The translations under genes and the position numbers were made by a program. Shown here one piece after another: positions 42,935 through 51,216 of a DNA stretch of 64,000 nt; positions within the stretch are counted from its first letter, which is position 1; each line of letters opens with the position of its first letter. This stretch comes from Roseinatronobacter thiooxidans (lineage in GTDB: Bacteria; Pseudomonadota; Alphaproteobacteria; Rhodobacterales; Rhodobacteraceae): contig NZ_MEHT01000012.1 in NCBI RefSeq assembly GCF_001870675.1, positions 1-64,000 of the forward strand, in the 5' to 3' direction. The notes below the pieces were generated by a model, which was given only the letters and a program-made list of their open reading frames with translations, did no database searches and was not told the origin of the DNA.

Positions 42935-42938
42935 CGCG

Positions 42939-43532
42939 TTAACCCATCATGGCCAGAACCTTGGCCAGAGGGGGGCGCGCCGTCATACGGGCAAGGTAAT
43001 CCGACAGGCGGGGTTCGTGGATGGGGAATTTTGCCACCCGCGCCCAGATCCCGCAATGTGTCAGGATGATGTCGGGCACTGTCATGTGCTGGCCCATCAG
43101 ATACGGCCCCTCGCCCATGCGGTGGACCAAGGTTTTCTGGCTGTTGGTGAATTCCCAGATCAGCGAATCCTTGATCGCGGATTGGCGCAGCTCTTGCGGC
43201 AGAAGAAAGCTGTGGCGCGCCGCCATCCAGAGTGCGGCATCGAATTCATCAAGCAGGAATTGGGTCAGACTATCCTGTCTGGCGCGGTCCAGCGTACCGG
43301 CAGGAAAGGTCAGGGCGCCATGTTTGTCGGCCAGATACTGGATGATGGCCGTCGAATCGGTGATCGGCGTGCCATCCTCGATCAGGACAGGCACCTTGCC
43401 TGCCGGATTGAAGCTGACCACCCCTTCGGATTGCGGGGCAGCGGGGACATGTTCGTAGCGTTGCCCCAGTTCTTCGAGCATCCAGAGCACACGCGTGGCA
43501 CGGGAATTGGCGCGGCCGATGACAGTATACAT
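42939..43532 (-). CDS. Glutathione S-transferase family protein
   Basis: A 197-residue cytosolic GST. The N-terminal thioredoxin-like domain starts MYTVIGRANSRATRVLWMLEELG and has the cis-proline segment KVPVLIEDG followed by the glutathione-binding Asp/Glu-Ser equivalent ITDSTAIIQYLADK. The helical C-terminal domain contains the substrate pocket. The active-site region has Ser rather than Cys near residue 10, pointing to a transferase rather than a disulfide reductase, though subclass and substrate are unknown. It lies 15 bp after holA and may be read with it. Confidence 0.9.
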   Translation of the reverse strand: MYTVIGRANSRATRVLWMLEELGQRYEHVPAAPQSEGVVSFNPAGKVPVLIEDGTPITDSTAIIQYLADKHGALTFPAGTLDRARQDSLTQFLLDEFDAALWMAARHSFLLPQELRQSAIKDSLIWEFTNSQKTLVHRMGEGPYLMGQHMTVPDIILTHCGIWARVAKFPIHEPRLSDYLARMTARPPLAKVLAMMG

Positions 43533-43547
43533 GCCCCCTCCGATACT

Positions 43548-44570
43548 CTAGCGCCGCGCCAGCATGGCCAGCCGGATCAGCGCGCGTTCGATCACAGCCA
43601 TGCTGGGCGCGTTTGAAGCCGAGCGCAAGGTCAGATCGGCCTCGATCAACTCGCCCAATGCGCGTTCCAGCCGGGGCAGCCCCCATGCCTGCGCCTGCGC
43701 CAACAGCCGGTCGCGCCGCGGGCCGAAAATGGGCGGGCGCATACGCTGTATGCCTGCCGCAGGGCCGCCGGGGTCGCAACTCATGGCATGCAGGCTGCGG
43801 AAATGGCGCATGGCCATAATGGCCAGAGTGACCGCTTGCACGCCTTGCGCTTGCAACCGCACCAGAAGCGGGCCGATTTGGGCAGACTGCCCGTCGGCCA
43901 CAGCATGCAGCAGGTCATCGACAACCGCTTCGGTGCTGGAGGGGGCCACGGCGGCAATATCGTCCGGTGTCAGCGGGCTTTGGTCGCCGTGCTTATACAG
44001 CGCGATCTTCTCCAGCGTCTGGCGGAAATCGCCGGGATCAAGGGCGCGCGACAGCGCCACCAGATCGCGCATGGCCTCCGCGCCGGTCTGCGCCAGCCCT
44101 GCCTTGCGCAACGCTGCCTCGATTTCCTCGCGCGAGGGCGGCTCGTCATACAGCGCGACCGCGCCCGCATTCCTTGCCCCCTCGAACAGTTTGCGCAGCT
44201 TCGAGGTGGCTTTCAGCGCGCCACCCGTCACCACAAGCTGCGCATCGCCTGCGCGCCAGTCCTTGAGCGCGCTGGCAATGGCGTCATGTGCCAGATCAGT
44301 GGCCTCCTCAACCAGCACGGCGCGGGGGCCGGGAAAGAAGCCCTGCGCCTTGACCGCGTCCAGAAGCTGCGCACCTGCCTTTCGCACCTCGCTGGCGGGC
44401 ATACGGTCCAGCCGCATTTCGCCCTCGCCCTGCGGGCCGATGATGGCGGCAACCAGTTCCTGCCGTTTCAGCGCCACGCGCATGGCGTCCTGCCCGAAAA
44501 TCAGGATACCGGCAAGCTGGGGGTCGGGCTTGGCAATCAGCCGGGCCAGATCGCGGGCGTTCAGCTTCAT
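43548..44570 (-). CDS. holA: DNA polymerase III subunit delta
   Basis: Clamp-loader subunit that opens the beta sliding clamp. The 340-residue protein matches the length and layout of HolA: N-terminal ATPase-like domain beginning [20 protein letters not shown] and GILIFGQDAMRVALKRQEL, then helical domains with LVALSRALDPGDFRQTLEKIAL. No Walker motif is expected and none is seen. Its ATG overlaps the lptE stop (ATGA), the common lptE-holA arrangement. Confidence 0.92.
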   Translation of the reverse strand: MKLNARDLARLIAKPDPQLAGILIFGQDAMRVALKRQELVAAIIGPQGEGEMRLDRMPASEVRKAGAQLLDAVKAQGFFPGPRAVLVEEATDLAHDAIASALKDWRAGDAQLVVTGGALKATSKLRKLFEGARNAGAVALYDEPPSREEIEAALRKAGLAQTGAEAMRDLVALSRALDPGDFRQTLEKIALYKHGDQSPLTPDDIAAVAPSSTEAVVDDLLHAVADGQSAQIGPLLVRLQAQGVQAVTLAIMAMRHFRSLHAMSCDPGGPAAGIQRMRPPIFGPRRDRLLAQAQAWGLPRLERALGELIEADLTLRSASNAPSMAVIERALIRLAMLARR

Positions 44571-45055
44571 TCAGACAGCGCCGCAATCAGCCGCGCCACG
44601 ACCTGATCTGCGAGGATGCGCATCAACCGCGCCTCGGCGTCTTCTCTGGCGCGCAGGGTGGCAAGCTGGGTGTCGGTGGTGGAATAATTGGTGAAGTTGC
44701 GCAGACGCCCTTCGGTGACCAGCGCATCTGTCGCGCTATCGGTCAACTGATAGGCCAAGGTGCCGAACAGGGTGATGCGCGTCTCGCCCAGACCGGCGAC
44801 GCGCGCGGCACCGCGCTCGGACGTGGTGAGGGTGTAGCTCAGATCGAAGCGCGGGGCCGTGGGCCGGCCAAGCCGGTCTTCCAAAGCTGCGACAAAGTCG
44901 AAATCGCGCGACTGCACCGGATCTGCGGCGCGGACCTGCCCGCGCAATGCCTGCCCTGCCCCGCCCGGCGCATAGGCCGGGCTGAAGCCGCATGCCGCAG
45001 CCAGCGGCAGGGCCGCGAGAGACAGCAACAGGGTTCTGCGATCAGACAACAACAT
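44567..45055 (-). CDS. lptE: LPS-assembly lipoprotein LptE
   Basis: Outer-membrane lipoprotein that plugs LptD during lipopolysaccharide export. The 162-residue protein has a lipoprotein signal peptide with lipobox LAAAC (Cys22) directly followed by [10 protein letters not shown], the LptE hallmark. The rest is short beta strands and a C-terminal helix. It overlaps the 3' end of leuS by 14 bp and the holA start by 4 bp, so leuS-lptE-holA form one operon, as widely conserved. Confidence 0.93.
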   Translation of the reverse strand: MLLSDRRTLLLSLAALPLAAACGFSPAYAPGGAGQALRGQVRAADPVQSRDFDFVAALEDRLGRPTAPRFDLSYTLTTSERGAARVAGLGETRITLFGTLAYQLTDSATDALVTEGRLRNFTNYSTTDTQLATLRAREDAEARLMRILADQVVARLIAALSE

Positions 45056-47621
45056 TCACAATGCGCCCCGGCACGACGATCAGCTTTTTGGGCACGCCAC
45101 CCGCCAAAGCCTTGATGACAGCATCATCTGCCAGCGCCAGTTTTTCAACCTCTTCCTTGGGCAAATCGGCAGGCACCTCGATCTCGGAGCGGCGCTTGCC
45201 ATTGATCTGGATGGGCAGAACCACTGTGTCACGCACCAGCATGGCGGGGTCGGCCTGTGGCCAGGGGGCTTGCGCCACCAGACCCGCCCCCCCTTGGCGC
45301 GCCCAGATATCTTCGGCCAGATGCGGCACCATCGGGGCCATAAGCTGCGCCAGCGTGCGCATGGCGGTTTGCTGTGCCGCGCCGCTGGCCTGCGCTTTCG
45401 ACAGCGTGTTGGTGAAGGCATAGAGTTCGGCAATCGCCTTGTTGAAGGCGAAATTCTCGATGGCCTTTGTCACATCTGCAATCGCGCGGTGCATGGCGCG
45501 CAACAGGTCTGTGTCGGCATCGGTGGTGGTGTCATCGGGCATGGCAGCGATTCGGTCCGACAACTGCCAGACGCGCGAGAGGTGCTTGAACGCCGCCTCT
45601 GCCCCCGCGCTGGTCCATTCCACATCGCGTTCGGGCGGGCTGTCGGACAAGACGAACCACCGCGCCGTGTCGGCCCCGAAGGCCTGAATGATATTAACCG
45701 GATCGACCACGTTTTTCTTGGATTTCGACATTTTGGCCGAAGGGATGATGCGCACAGCCTCGCCCGTGGCTTTCAATTTTCCATCTTCGACATCTTCGGG
45801 CAGGTGATAGACCGCGCGGCCCTTGGCGTCTTGCGTCTGGTAAATCTCATGCGTGACCATGCCTTGGGTGAACAGGGCATTGAACGGCTCGGACGCGGAT
45901 TCGGGCAGATGGCCGGTTTTCACCATCGCGCGGGCAAAGAAGCGCGAATACAGCAGGTGCAGAATCGCATGCTCGATCCCGCCGATATACTGGTCCACAT
46001 TCATCCAATAGGCGGCATCTTCGGCATTGGTGGGCGTGTCAGAATGCGGCGAGGTGAAGCGCGCGTAATACCATGACGAATCCACAAATGTGTCCATCGT
46101 GTCGGTTTCGCGCCGCGCGGGCGCGCCGCATTTGGGGCAGGCGCAGTCACGCCAACTTGGGTGGCGGTCCAGCGGGTTGCCGGGGACGCTGAAATCAATC
46201 GGCGTGCCATCTTCGTCATAGGGCAATGCGACAGGCAGATTTTCTTTCTTCTCTGGCACCACGCCACAGGTGGCACAATGCACCACCGGAATCGGGCAGC
46301 CCCAGTAGCGCTGGCGCGACAGGCCCCAGTCGCGCAGGCGGTAATTCGTCACCCCATGCCCCACGCCGCGCGATTCGCACAAGGCGATTGCAGCATCCAC
46401 GGCATCTGCGCCGGTCTGCACCGCGTCGCCCGCAAAGCCACGGATATAGCGCACAGGCTCTGTCTTGGGCGGCACAAAAGCGACGGTGTCCACCGGCGCA
46501 TCATCTTCGAGTGCGACAAACACATCCGGATGCGGCAAGCCGTATTTGCGCGCGAAATCAAGGTCGCGCTGGTCATGGGCGGGGCAGCCGAAAATGGCAC
46601 CTGTGCCGTAATCCATCAGGATGAAATTGGCGATGTAAACCGGCAATTCCCAATCATTATCAAACGGATGGCGCACGCGAATGCCGGTGTCGAACCCGCG
46701 CTTTTCGGCCTTTTCCAGCGCTTCCTCGGTGGTGCCGATCTTGCGGCACTCGGCCACAAATTCGGCCACCGCGCTGTCATGGCGTTCCAGATGCCGCGCA
46801 AGCGGGTGGTCGGGCGAAATGCCCACGAAAGACGCCCCCAGCAGCGTGTCAGGGCGCGTGGTATACACCTCGATCCGGTCAAACCCCTCGGGCGCATTCA
46901 CCGCCCCGAACGCGAATTGCAACCCCCGCGACTGGCCGATCCAGTTGCGCTGCATCAGGCGCACTTTTTCGGGCCAGTCTTTCAGCCCGTCCAGCGCATC
47001 CAGCAATTCCTCGGAATAGTCGGAAATCTTGAAGAACCATTGCGTCAGCTCGCGCCGCTCCACTTCCGCGCCCGAACGCCAGCCCTTGCCATCGATCACC
47101 TGTTCATTGGCCAGCACAGTCATATCCACCGGGTCCCAGTTCACCACGGCATTCTTGCGGTAGACCAAACCCGCTTCCAGCATATCAATGAACATGGCCT
47201 GTTGCTGGCCGTAATATTCGGGGTCGCAGGTGGCGAATTCGCGGGTCCAGTCAATGGACAGGCCAAGGGGCTTCATCTGGTCGCGCATCACGGCGATGTT
47301 GCCATAGGTCCAGTCCTTGGGGTGGCCGCCCTGTTCCATCGCGGCATTCTCGGCGGGCATGCCGAAAGCGTCCCAGCCCATAGGGTGCAGCACCGAAAAC
47401 CCCACAGCAGATTTATAGCGCGCCACCACATCGCCCATCGTATAGTTGCGCACATGGCCCATGTGAATCCGCCCCGAAGGGTAGGGAAACATTTCCAGCA
47501 CATAATACTTTTCGCGCGCGGGGTCGCGCTGCGCGGTAAAGGCATGTGCTGCCTCCCACGCCTGTTGCCATTTTATTTCAATGGCTTGCGGTGTGTAGCG
47601 CGCGTCATTCTGGCTGGACAT
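45042..47621 (-). CDS. leuS: Leucyl-tRNA synthetase
   Basis: Class I aminoacyl-tRNA synthetase charging tRNA-Leu. The 859-residue protein carries the HIGH-type motif ([15 protein letters not shown] near residue 45), a CP1 editing domain with the threonine-rich and [19 protein letters not shown] segments, zinc-binding Cys pairs ([18 protein letters not shown]) and the KMSKS motif ([14 protein letters not shown]). Start ATG 47621 gives [15 protein letters not shown]. It follows the DUF3576 gene after a terminator and is translated ahead of lptE and holA. Confidence 0.98.
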   Translation of the reverse strand: MSSQNDARYTPQAIEIKWQQAWEAAHAFTAQRDPAREKYYVLEMFPYPSGRIHMGHVRNYTMGDVVARYKSAVGFSVLHPMGWDAFGMPAENAAMEQGGHPKDWTYGNIAVMRDQMKPLGLSIDWTREFATCDPEYYGQQQAMFIDMLEAGLVYRKNAVVNWDPVDMTVLANEQVIDGKGWRSGAEVERRELTQWFFKISDYSEELLDALDGLKDWPEKVRLMQRNWIGQSRGLQFAFGAVNAPEGFDRIEVYTTRPDTLLGASFVGISPDHPLARHLERHDSAVAEFVAECRKIGTTEEALEKAEKRGFDTGIRVRHPFDNDWELPVYIANFILMDYGTGAIFGCPAHDQRDLDFARKYGLPHPDVFVALEDDAPVDTVAFVPPKTEPVRYIRGFAGDAVQTGADAVDAAIALCESRGVGHGVTNYRLRDWGLSRQRYWGCPIPVVHCATCGVVPEKKENLPVALPYDEDGTPIDFSVPGNPLDRHPSWRDCACPKCGAPARRETDTMDTFVDSSWYYARFTSPHSDTPTNAEDAAYWMNVDQYIGGIEHAILHLLYSRFFARAMVKTGHLPESASEPFNALFTQGMVTHEIYQTQDAKGRAVYHLPEDVEDGKLKATGEAVRIIPSAKMSKSKKNVVDPVNIIQAFGADTARWFVLSDSPPERDVEWTSAGAEAAFKHLSRVWQLSDRIAAMPDDTTTDADTDLLRAMHRAIADVTKAIENFAFNKAIAELYAFTNTLSKAQASGAAQQTAMRTLAQLMAPMVPHLAEDIWARQGGAGLVAQAPWPQADPAMLVRDTVVLPIQINGKRRSEIEVPADLPKEEVEKLALADDAVIKALAGGVPKKLIVVPGRIVNVVV

Positions 47622-47645
47622 GGTGTTTCCTGTGGCTGGGCAATG

Positions 47646-47672
47646 AAAAAGGCCGGGCGCGACCGGCCCGGC
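47646..47672 (-). terminator. Intrinsic terminator between DUF3576 gene and leuS
   Basis: Stem GCCGGGC/GCCCGGC (47652-47672, 7-nt loop) followed on the minus strand by TTTTT. It is 32 bp after the DUF3576 stop codon and only 24 bp before the leuS start, so leuS must use a promoter overlapping this region, or the terminator acts as an attenuator. Confidence 0.75.
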
Positions 47673-47704
47673 ATCTTTAACGCTGTGCTACACCAAGGTC
47701 CAGA

Positions 47705-48214
47705 TCACAGACCGCGGTCGCGTATCCGCAACTGGCGTGCGCGGGTCAGGATCGCATCCTCCACCGCGCGAATCGTCTCGCGGCTGGCAGGGCCGCTGGA
47801 TGTCATCAGCGCCACATTCAGCGAACGCGCATCAAGCGCGGGGTCATTGACCAGAATCGCGGCACGGTATGCGCGCCCGCCACCCGGCGGCGTGCCAAAG
47901 CCTGTGACAATCACACCAGAGAACGGGTCAACCGACTGGATCGGCAAAAAGTCCAGAATCTCCAACGAAGCATTCCACAAATAGCGGTTCACCTCGACCG
48001 TCTGGCCGGGGGGCTGCGCGTTCGAGAACAGATCCCACACGGTGGACTGGCGGTTTGGCCCCGCCCCGCCGCGTTCGCGCGCGTGGATTTCCGCCGCCTC
48101 TGCCCGAGAGCGTTCGCCGCCCTGCAAGAAACCGCCAAACCCGCCGCCGCAGCCTGCCAGAACAAATGTCAGGCCCAATACAGTGGTCACGCGCGCTGCG
48201 CTTTTATAATTCAT
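47705..48214 (-). CDS. DUF3576 domain lipoprotein
   Basis: A 169-residue predicted lipoprotein with signal sequence and lipobox LAGC (Cys22) followed by a Gly-rich stretch. The domain with QSTVWDLFSNAQPPGQTVEV, NRYLWNASLEILDFLPIQSV and DPFSGVIVTGFGTPPG is the DUF3576 signature of alphaproteobacteria. I prefer ATG 48214 to ATG 48223 because AAGGG is 9 nt upstream of the first but abuts the second. Its function is unknown; a cell-envelope role is inferred from the lipobox and the neighbouring LPS gene lptE. Confidence 0.88.
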   Translation of the reverse strand: MNYKSAARVTTVLGLTFVLAGCGGGFGGFLQGGERSRAEAAEIHARERGGAGPNRQSTVWDLFSNAQPPGQTVEVNRYLWNASLEILDFLPIQSVDPFSGVIVTGFGTPPGGGRAYRAAILVNDPALDARSLNVALMTSSGPASRETIRAVEDAILTRARQLRIRDRGL

Positions 48215-48250
48215 TGCAACCATCCCTTATAGACGTATCGTAATCTCTAA

Positions 48251-48273
48251 CTTGTTCACCGCTTTGGAACAAG
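48251..48273. promoter_or_regulatory. Inverted repeat CTTGTTC-N9-GAACAAG
   Basis: A perfect 7-bp dyad with a 9-bp spacer in the 293-bp divergent gap between the DUF3576 gene and the porin, 37 bp from the DUF3576 start. Size and symmetry fit a repressor operator. I cannot assign a regulator: it is not an FNR box and not the direct-repeat GTTC-N7-GTTC of alphaproteobacterial LexA. The remainder of the gap shows no clear promoter. Confidence 0.35.
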
Positions 48274-48507
48274 AGTGTAGCATGCAAAGCTGCTGCGGGC
48301 GGCGCTGGGGCCGTGTATATGAGCCGCGCGACGGGGCACAAGCCACAGCTTGGGCAACAGGGCGTGACAATTCTGCACCATGTCCGCGCCCTTCCGAACA
48401 GGGCAATTCGCTTTGTCTTGAAAAACCCCCCCGAAAAGATGAAACAGGCTCAGACCTCGCCGCGACTGGTGAGGCGAGGAAACTCCTTAGATAACGAGGG
48501 AAAAAAG

Positions 48508-49431
48508 ATGAAAAAGCTTCTTCTTGCCACCACAGTTCTGACGCTGTCCGCTGGTGTAGCTGCTGCTGACGTAACACTGTCCGGTGACGCACGCATGGGC
48601 GTTACATACGACAACACAGCAGACAACAAAGCAGGCTTCACAAGCCGCGCTCGCGTAACCTTCACACTGTCCGGCGAAACAGACAGCGGCATGGCATTCG
48701 GTGCCAGCTTCCGCGCTGACAACTCGCTGATCGGCGTTGACTTTACAGAAGACGAGTTTGAAGACGCTGTGACTCCAGGTGCTGCTTTCGGTAGCGCTGG
48801 TTCTGTGTTCATCTCGGGTGAATTCGGCCGCCTGACAATGGGCGACACAAATGGCGCGACAGAGCAAGTTACTGGCGACCTGCATGGCGTTGGTTTGACA
48901 GGTCTGGGTGACCGGAACGAATTCACATATCTGGGCAATACTGGCAGTCTGCGTCCAACAGCACGCTACGATTACACCATCGAAGGTTTCACTGTTGCAA
49001 TCTCGCACACCAACCCTTCAAATGACCTGAAAGTTGCAGCGATTGGTGCAGGTTACACCTTCGAAGGCTTCACAGTCGGTCTGGGTGCCGAGCGTGAGAC
49101 AGGTGGTCCAGCTGCAACCCGTACACACGGTGTTATCAGCGCAGCATACGCAATTGACGGCATTTCGGTCAAAGCAATGTATGGCCGTCTGACACAAAGC
49201 GGTGCAGACAATGCTAACCAGTATGGTCTGAGCGCAAGCGGCACATTCGACGCTGTGACCGTTTCTGCATTCGGTCGTCAAGACTTCAACAAAGACCGTC
49301 ACATCGGCATTGGCGCAAGCTATGACCTTGGCGGCGGCGCATCTCTGAAGGGCGGCATCGTCAACACAAACTTCGATGCTGACGTCAAAAGCAGAACTCG
49401 CGCAGACATGGGTCTGGCATTCACATTCTAA
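48508..49431 (+). CDS. Outer-membrane porin (Rhodobacter type)
   Basis: A 307-residue 16-stranded beta-barrel general porin. Signal peptide 1-20 (MKKLLLATTVLTLSAGVAAA), mature start DVTLSGDARMGVTYD. Alternating beta-strand pattern throughout and a terminal aromatic, ending DMGLAFTF, which is the outer-membrane assembly signal. Start ATG 48508 has a GAGGG binding site; the frame is open 195 bp further but with no reason to extend. Codon use differs from neighbours (ACA for Thr, GCA/GCT for Ala), a pattern of very highly expressed genes. It ends at a strong terminator. Confidence 0.95.
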   Translation: MKKLLLATTVLTLSAGVAAADVTLSGDARMGVTYDNTADNKAGFTSRARVTFTLSGETDSGMAFGASFRADNSLIGVDFTEDEFEDAVTPGAAFGSAGSVFISGEFGRLTMGDTNGATEQVTGDLHGVGLTGLGDRNEFTYLGNTGSLRPTARYDYTIEGFTVAISHTNPSNDLKVAAIGAGYTFEGFTVGLGAERETGGPAATRTHGVISAAYAIDGISVKAMYGRLTQSGADNANQYGLSASGTFDAVTVSAFGRQDFNKDRHIGIGASYDLGGGASLKGGIVNTNFDADVKSRTRADMGLAFTF

Positions 49432-49456
49432 TCCAACCGGATCAGAGTGTTTACGG

Positions 49457-49490
49457 AAAGAGCGGGCATTTGCCCGCTCTTTTCTTTTTA
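49457..49490 (+). terminator. Intrinsic terminator of the porin gene
   Basis: Stem AAAGAGCGGGC / GCCCGCTCTTT (49457-49482) with a small ATTT loop, followed by TCTTTTT. It is 25 bp after the porin stop codon. It insulates the porin from the small lipoprotein gene downstream. Confidence 0.9.
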
Positions 49491-49563
49491 TGCGTGGAAC
49501 TCTTCACACGCCCCTGCAAATGCGGGTATCTTGTGCCAACTCAAAATATCGAAGGCAGGCCGC

Positions 49564-49710
49564 ATGACACTGTGTAAATCTTCTGTATTTGGCATGATCC
49601 TTGGCGCCTTTTTGCTGACAGGGTGCGAAACCACATCTGCCGCGCTGGACGGGGTTGGCGGCGTGTTTGTCGGCGCAGGGCAAGACGTGCGCAGGCTTGG
49701 CCCCCGCTAG
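49564..49710 (+). CDS. Very small lipoprotein
   Basis: A 48-residue product starting MTLCKSSVFGMILGAFLLTG with lipobox LLTGC (Cys21). The mature part is only 28 residues (ETTSAALDGVGGVFVGAGQD then VRRLGPR). Size and Gly-rich tail resemble entericidin-like or other tiny Rhodobacterales lipoproteins, but I do not recognise a family with certainty. It lies between the porin terminator and a short porin-like gene. No clear terminator follows within the 67-bp gap, so co-transcription with the next gene is possible. Confidence 0.65.
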   Translation: MTLCKSSVFGMILGAFLLTGCETTSAALDGVGGVFVGAGQDVRRLGPR

Positions 49711-49777
49711 GCCAGTCTTGCATGCAGGCTCTTTGCACGTCAGACTTGCCCATATACGCGATTCGAAAAGGCCCCCC

Positions 49778-50056
49778 ATGTACCGCGCCCTGTTTGCCCT
49801 GATGTTTCTTGCCCTGCCCGCCCATGCCGATGGGCTTGGGCCAAAGATTTCGGGCGATGCGCGGATGGGGCTGGTCTATGACCGCGCCCCCGATTGGGCA
49901 CAGCAGCGCGAAAACGGGCTGCGCATGACCGCCCGCGCACGGCTGAAATTTGAATTCACCGGCGAAACCGATGGCGGTGTGCGCTTCGGGGCCGCGTTCA
50001 GGCTTGACCCCGACACACAGCGCCCCAAGTCGCCCAGTGTCTTTATCGGAGAATAA
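49778..50056 (+). CDS. Short secreted porin-like protein (first strands only)
   Basis: A 92-residue protein with signal peptide (MYRALFALMFLALPAHA) and a mature part that aligns by eye with the first quarter of the porin at 48508: both have SGDARMG-x-x-YD, then AR-x-x-F-x-x-x-GETD-x-G-x-x-FGA-x-FR-x-D, then SVFI-x(0-1)-GE. Here the frame stops right after SVFIGE, at the point where the porin continues. It has no frameshift or leftover 3' coding part, so it looks like a stable short gene rather than fresh decay. It is 6 bp from the yggS-like gene. Function unknown. Confidence 0.7.
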   Translation: MYRALFALMFLALPAHADGLGPKISGDARMGLVYDRAPDWAQQRENGLRMTARARLKFEFTGETDGGVRFGAAFRLDPDTQRPKSPSVFIGE

Positions 50057-50062
50057 GCCCGC

Positions 50063-50710
50063 ATGCCCCTGAATGAGATCGGCGCCCGAATCGCGGCGGC
50101 TGAAGCTGCGGCACAGCGCCCAAGCGGGGTTGTGCAGTTGATCGCTGTGTCCAAGGAACAGCCCGAAGACCGCGTTTTGCCCGTACTGGAGGCAGGCCAC
50201 CGCCTGTTCGGCGAAAACCGCGTGCAGGAAGCCGCCGGAAAATGGCCGCGCTGGCGCGAAACATTTGCCGAGGTAGAGTTGCATCTGCTGGGGCCGCTGC
50301 AAAGCAACAAGGCCCGTCAGGCGATGGAGTTGTTCCAGACCATCCATTCGCTGGACCGCCCCAAACTGGCCCAGACCTTCGCCCGACTGGCGCAGGAGAT
50401 GGGCCAATGCCCGCAGATGTTTGTGCAGGTCAACACAGGGGCAGAGCCGCAAAAGGCAGGTATCCTGCCCGAAGATGCCGATGGATTTATCAAAGATGCC
50501 CGCGCGCTGGACCTGCCCATCATCGGGGTGATGTGCATCCCCCCTGTGGACGAAGACCCCGCCCCCCATTTCGCGCATCTGGCCCGCATTGGCGCGCGCA
50601 ACGGGCTGGACGCGCTGTCAATGGGCATGAGCGACGATTTCGAAGTGGCGATAGCGCATGGGGCCACGCATGTGCGCGTCGGCTCTGCCATATTCGGCGC
50701 GCGGCGTTAA
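50063..50710 (+). CDS. YggS/PLPBP family pyridoxal-phosphate homeostasis protein
   Basis: Cytosolic single-domain PLP-binding protein that buffers vitamin B6; not a racemase itself. The 215-residue protein has the PLP lysine in VQLIAVSKEQPEDRV (Lys31), the segment LFGENRVQEAAGKW, HLLGPLQSNKA (family HFIG-x-LQ-x-NK) and the phosphate-binding C-terminus ALSMGMSDDFEVAIAHGATH followed by VRVGSAIFG. It overlaps the convergent L,D-transpeptidase by 4 bp. It starts 6 bp after the short porin-like gene. Confidence 0.93.
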   Translation: MPLNEIGARIAAAEAAAQRPSGVVQLIAVSKEQPEDRVLPVLEAGHRLFGENRVQEAAGKWPRWRETFAEVELHLLGPLQSNKARQAMELFQTIHSLDRPKLAQTFARLAQEMGQCPQMFVQVNTGAEPQKAGILPEDADGFIKDARALDLPIIGVMCIPPVDEDPAPHFAHLARIGARNGLDALSMGMSDDFEVAIAHGATHVRVGSAIFGARR

Positions 50711-51216
50711 TCGGCCAAAGCGTCCGGCACGATCAGCCGCGTGGTGTAGCGGATCAGCGGCGCAATGCTGCGCAAATCCTGCCGTGACAGCCCGATACAG
50801 CCCGCTGTGGGCGCGCCCGGTCTGCGCCATTGGTGAATGAAAATGGCCGATCCGCGCCCGCGTTCCGCGCGCGGCCAGTTCCAGCCTGTCAGAATGATCA
50901 GATCATACATCGGGTCCGCGCGCGACAGCCGCTCGTGGCTATGGGGATAGGGGGCGCGCACCATCAGGTTGTAATCCTCGTGCCGCGGGTCATCCGACCA
51001 CAGGTCGCGCGGGCCAAGGGGCAGCGCCCAATCGGCAGGCCGCACCATGCGGTCGGGCCGGTAGAGCATGCCAACGATGCGGTGCACCCCCACAGGCGTC
51101 GCCCCGTCGCCTTCGCGCTTGTCGCGCGTCACACCGCCCCGCCCGATGGTACACGGCAACACCCGCCCCAGAAACCGCAGCCCCTGCCGCGTCAGCACCA
51201 TATCCGCCGGCGTCAC
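50707..51216 (-). CDS. L,D-transpeptidase (YkuD) family protein
   Basis: Cell-wall crosslinking or related enzyme of the YkuD fold, 169 residues. The catalytic signature appears as FIHQWRRPGAPTAGCIGL, with the nucleophilic Cys and a conserved His. No signal peptide is visible from the GTG at 51216, so either export is not Sec-dependent, the start is wrong, or it acts in the cytosol. The GTG overlaps the ribA stop (GTGA); an ATG at 51201 is an alternative. Similar short, leaderless YkuD proteins exist in Rhodobacterales. Confidence 0.82.
   Translation of the reverse strand: MTPADMVLTRQGLRFLGRVLPCTIGRGGVTRDKREGDGATPVGVHRIVGMLYRPDRMVRPADWALPLGPRDLWSDDPRHEDYNLMVRAPYPHSHERLSRADPMYDLIILTGWNWPRAERGRGSAIFIHQWRRPGAPTAGCIGLSRQDLRSIAPLIRYTTRLIVPDALAD

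Noticed and set aside
50707-51216. Typical exported L,D-transpeptidase with signal peptide
   Set aside because: No hydrophobic signal segment is visible from any start in the frame, so I describe only the YkuD domain and leave export open.
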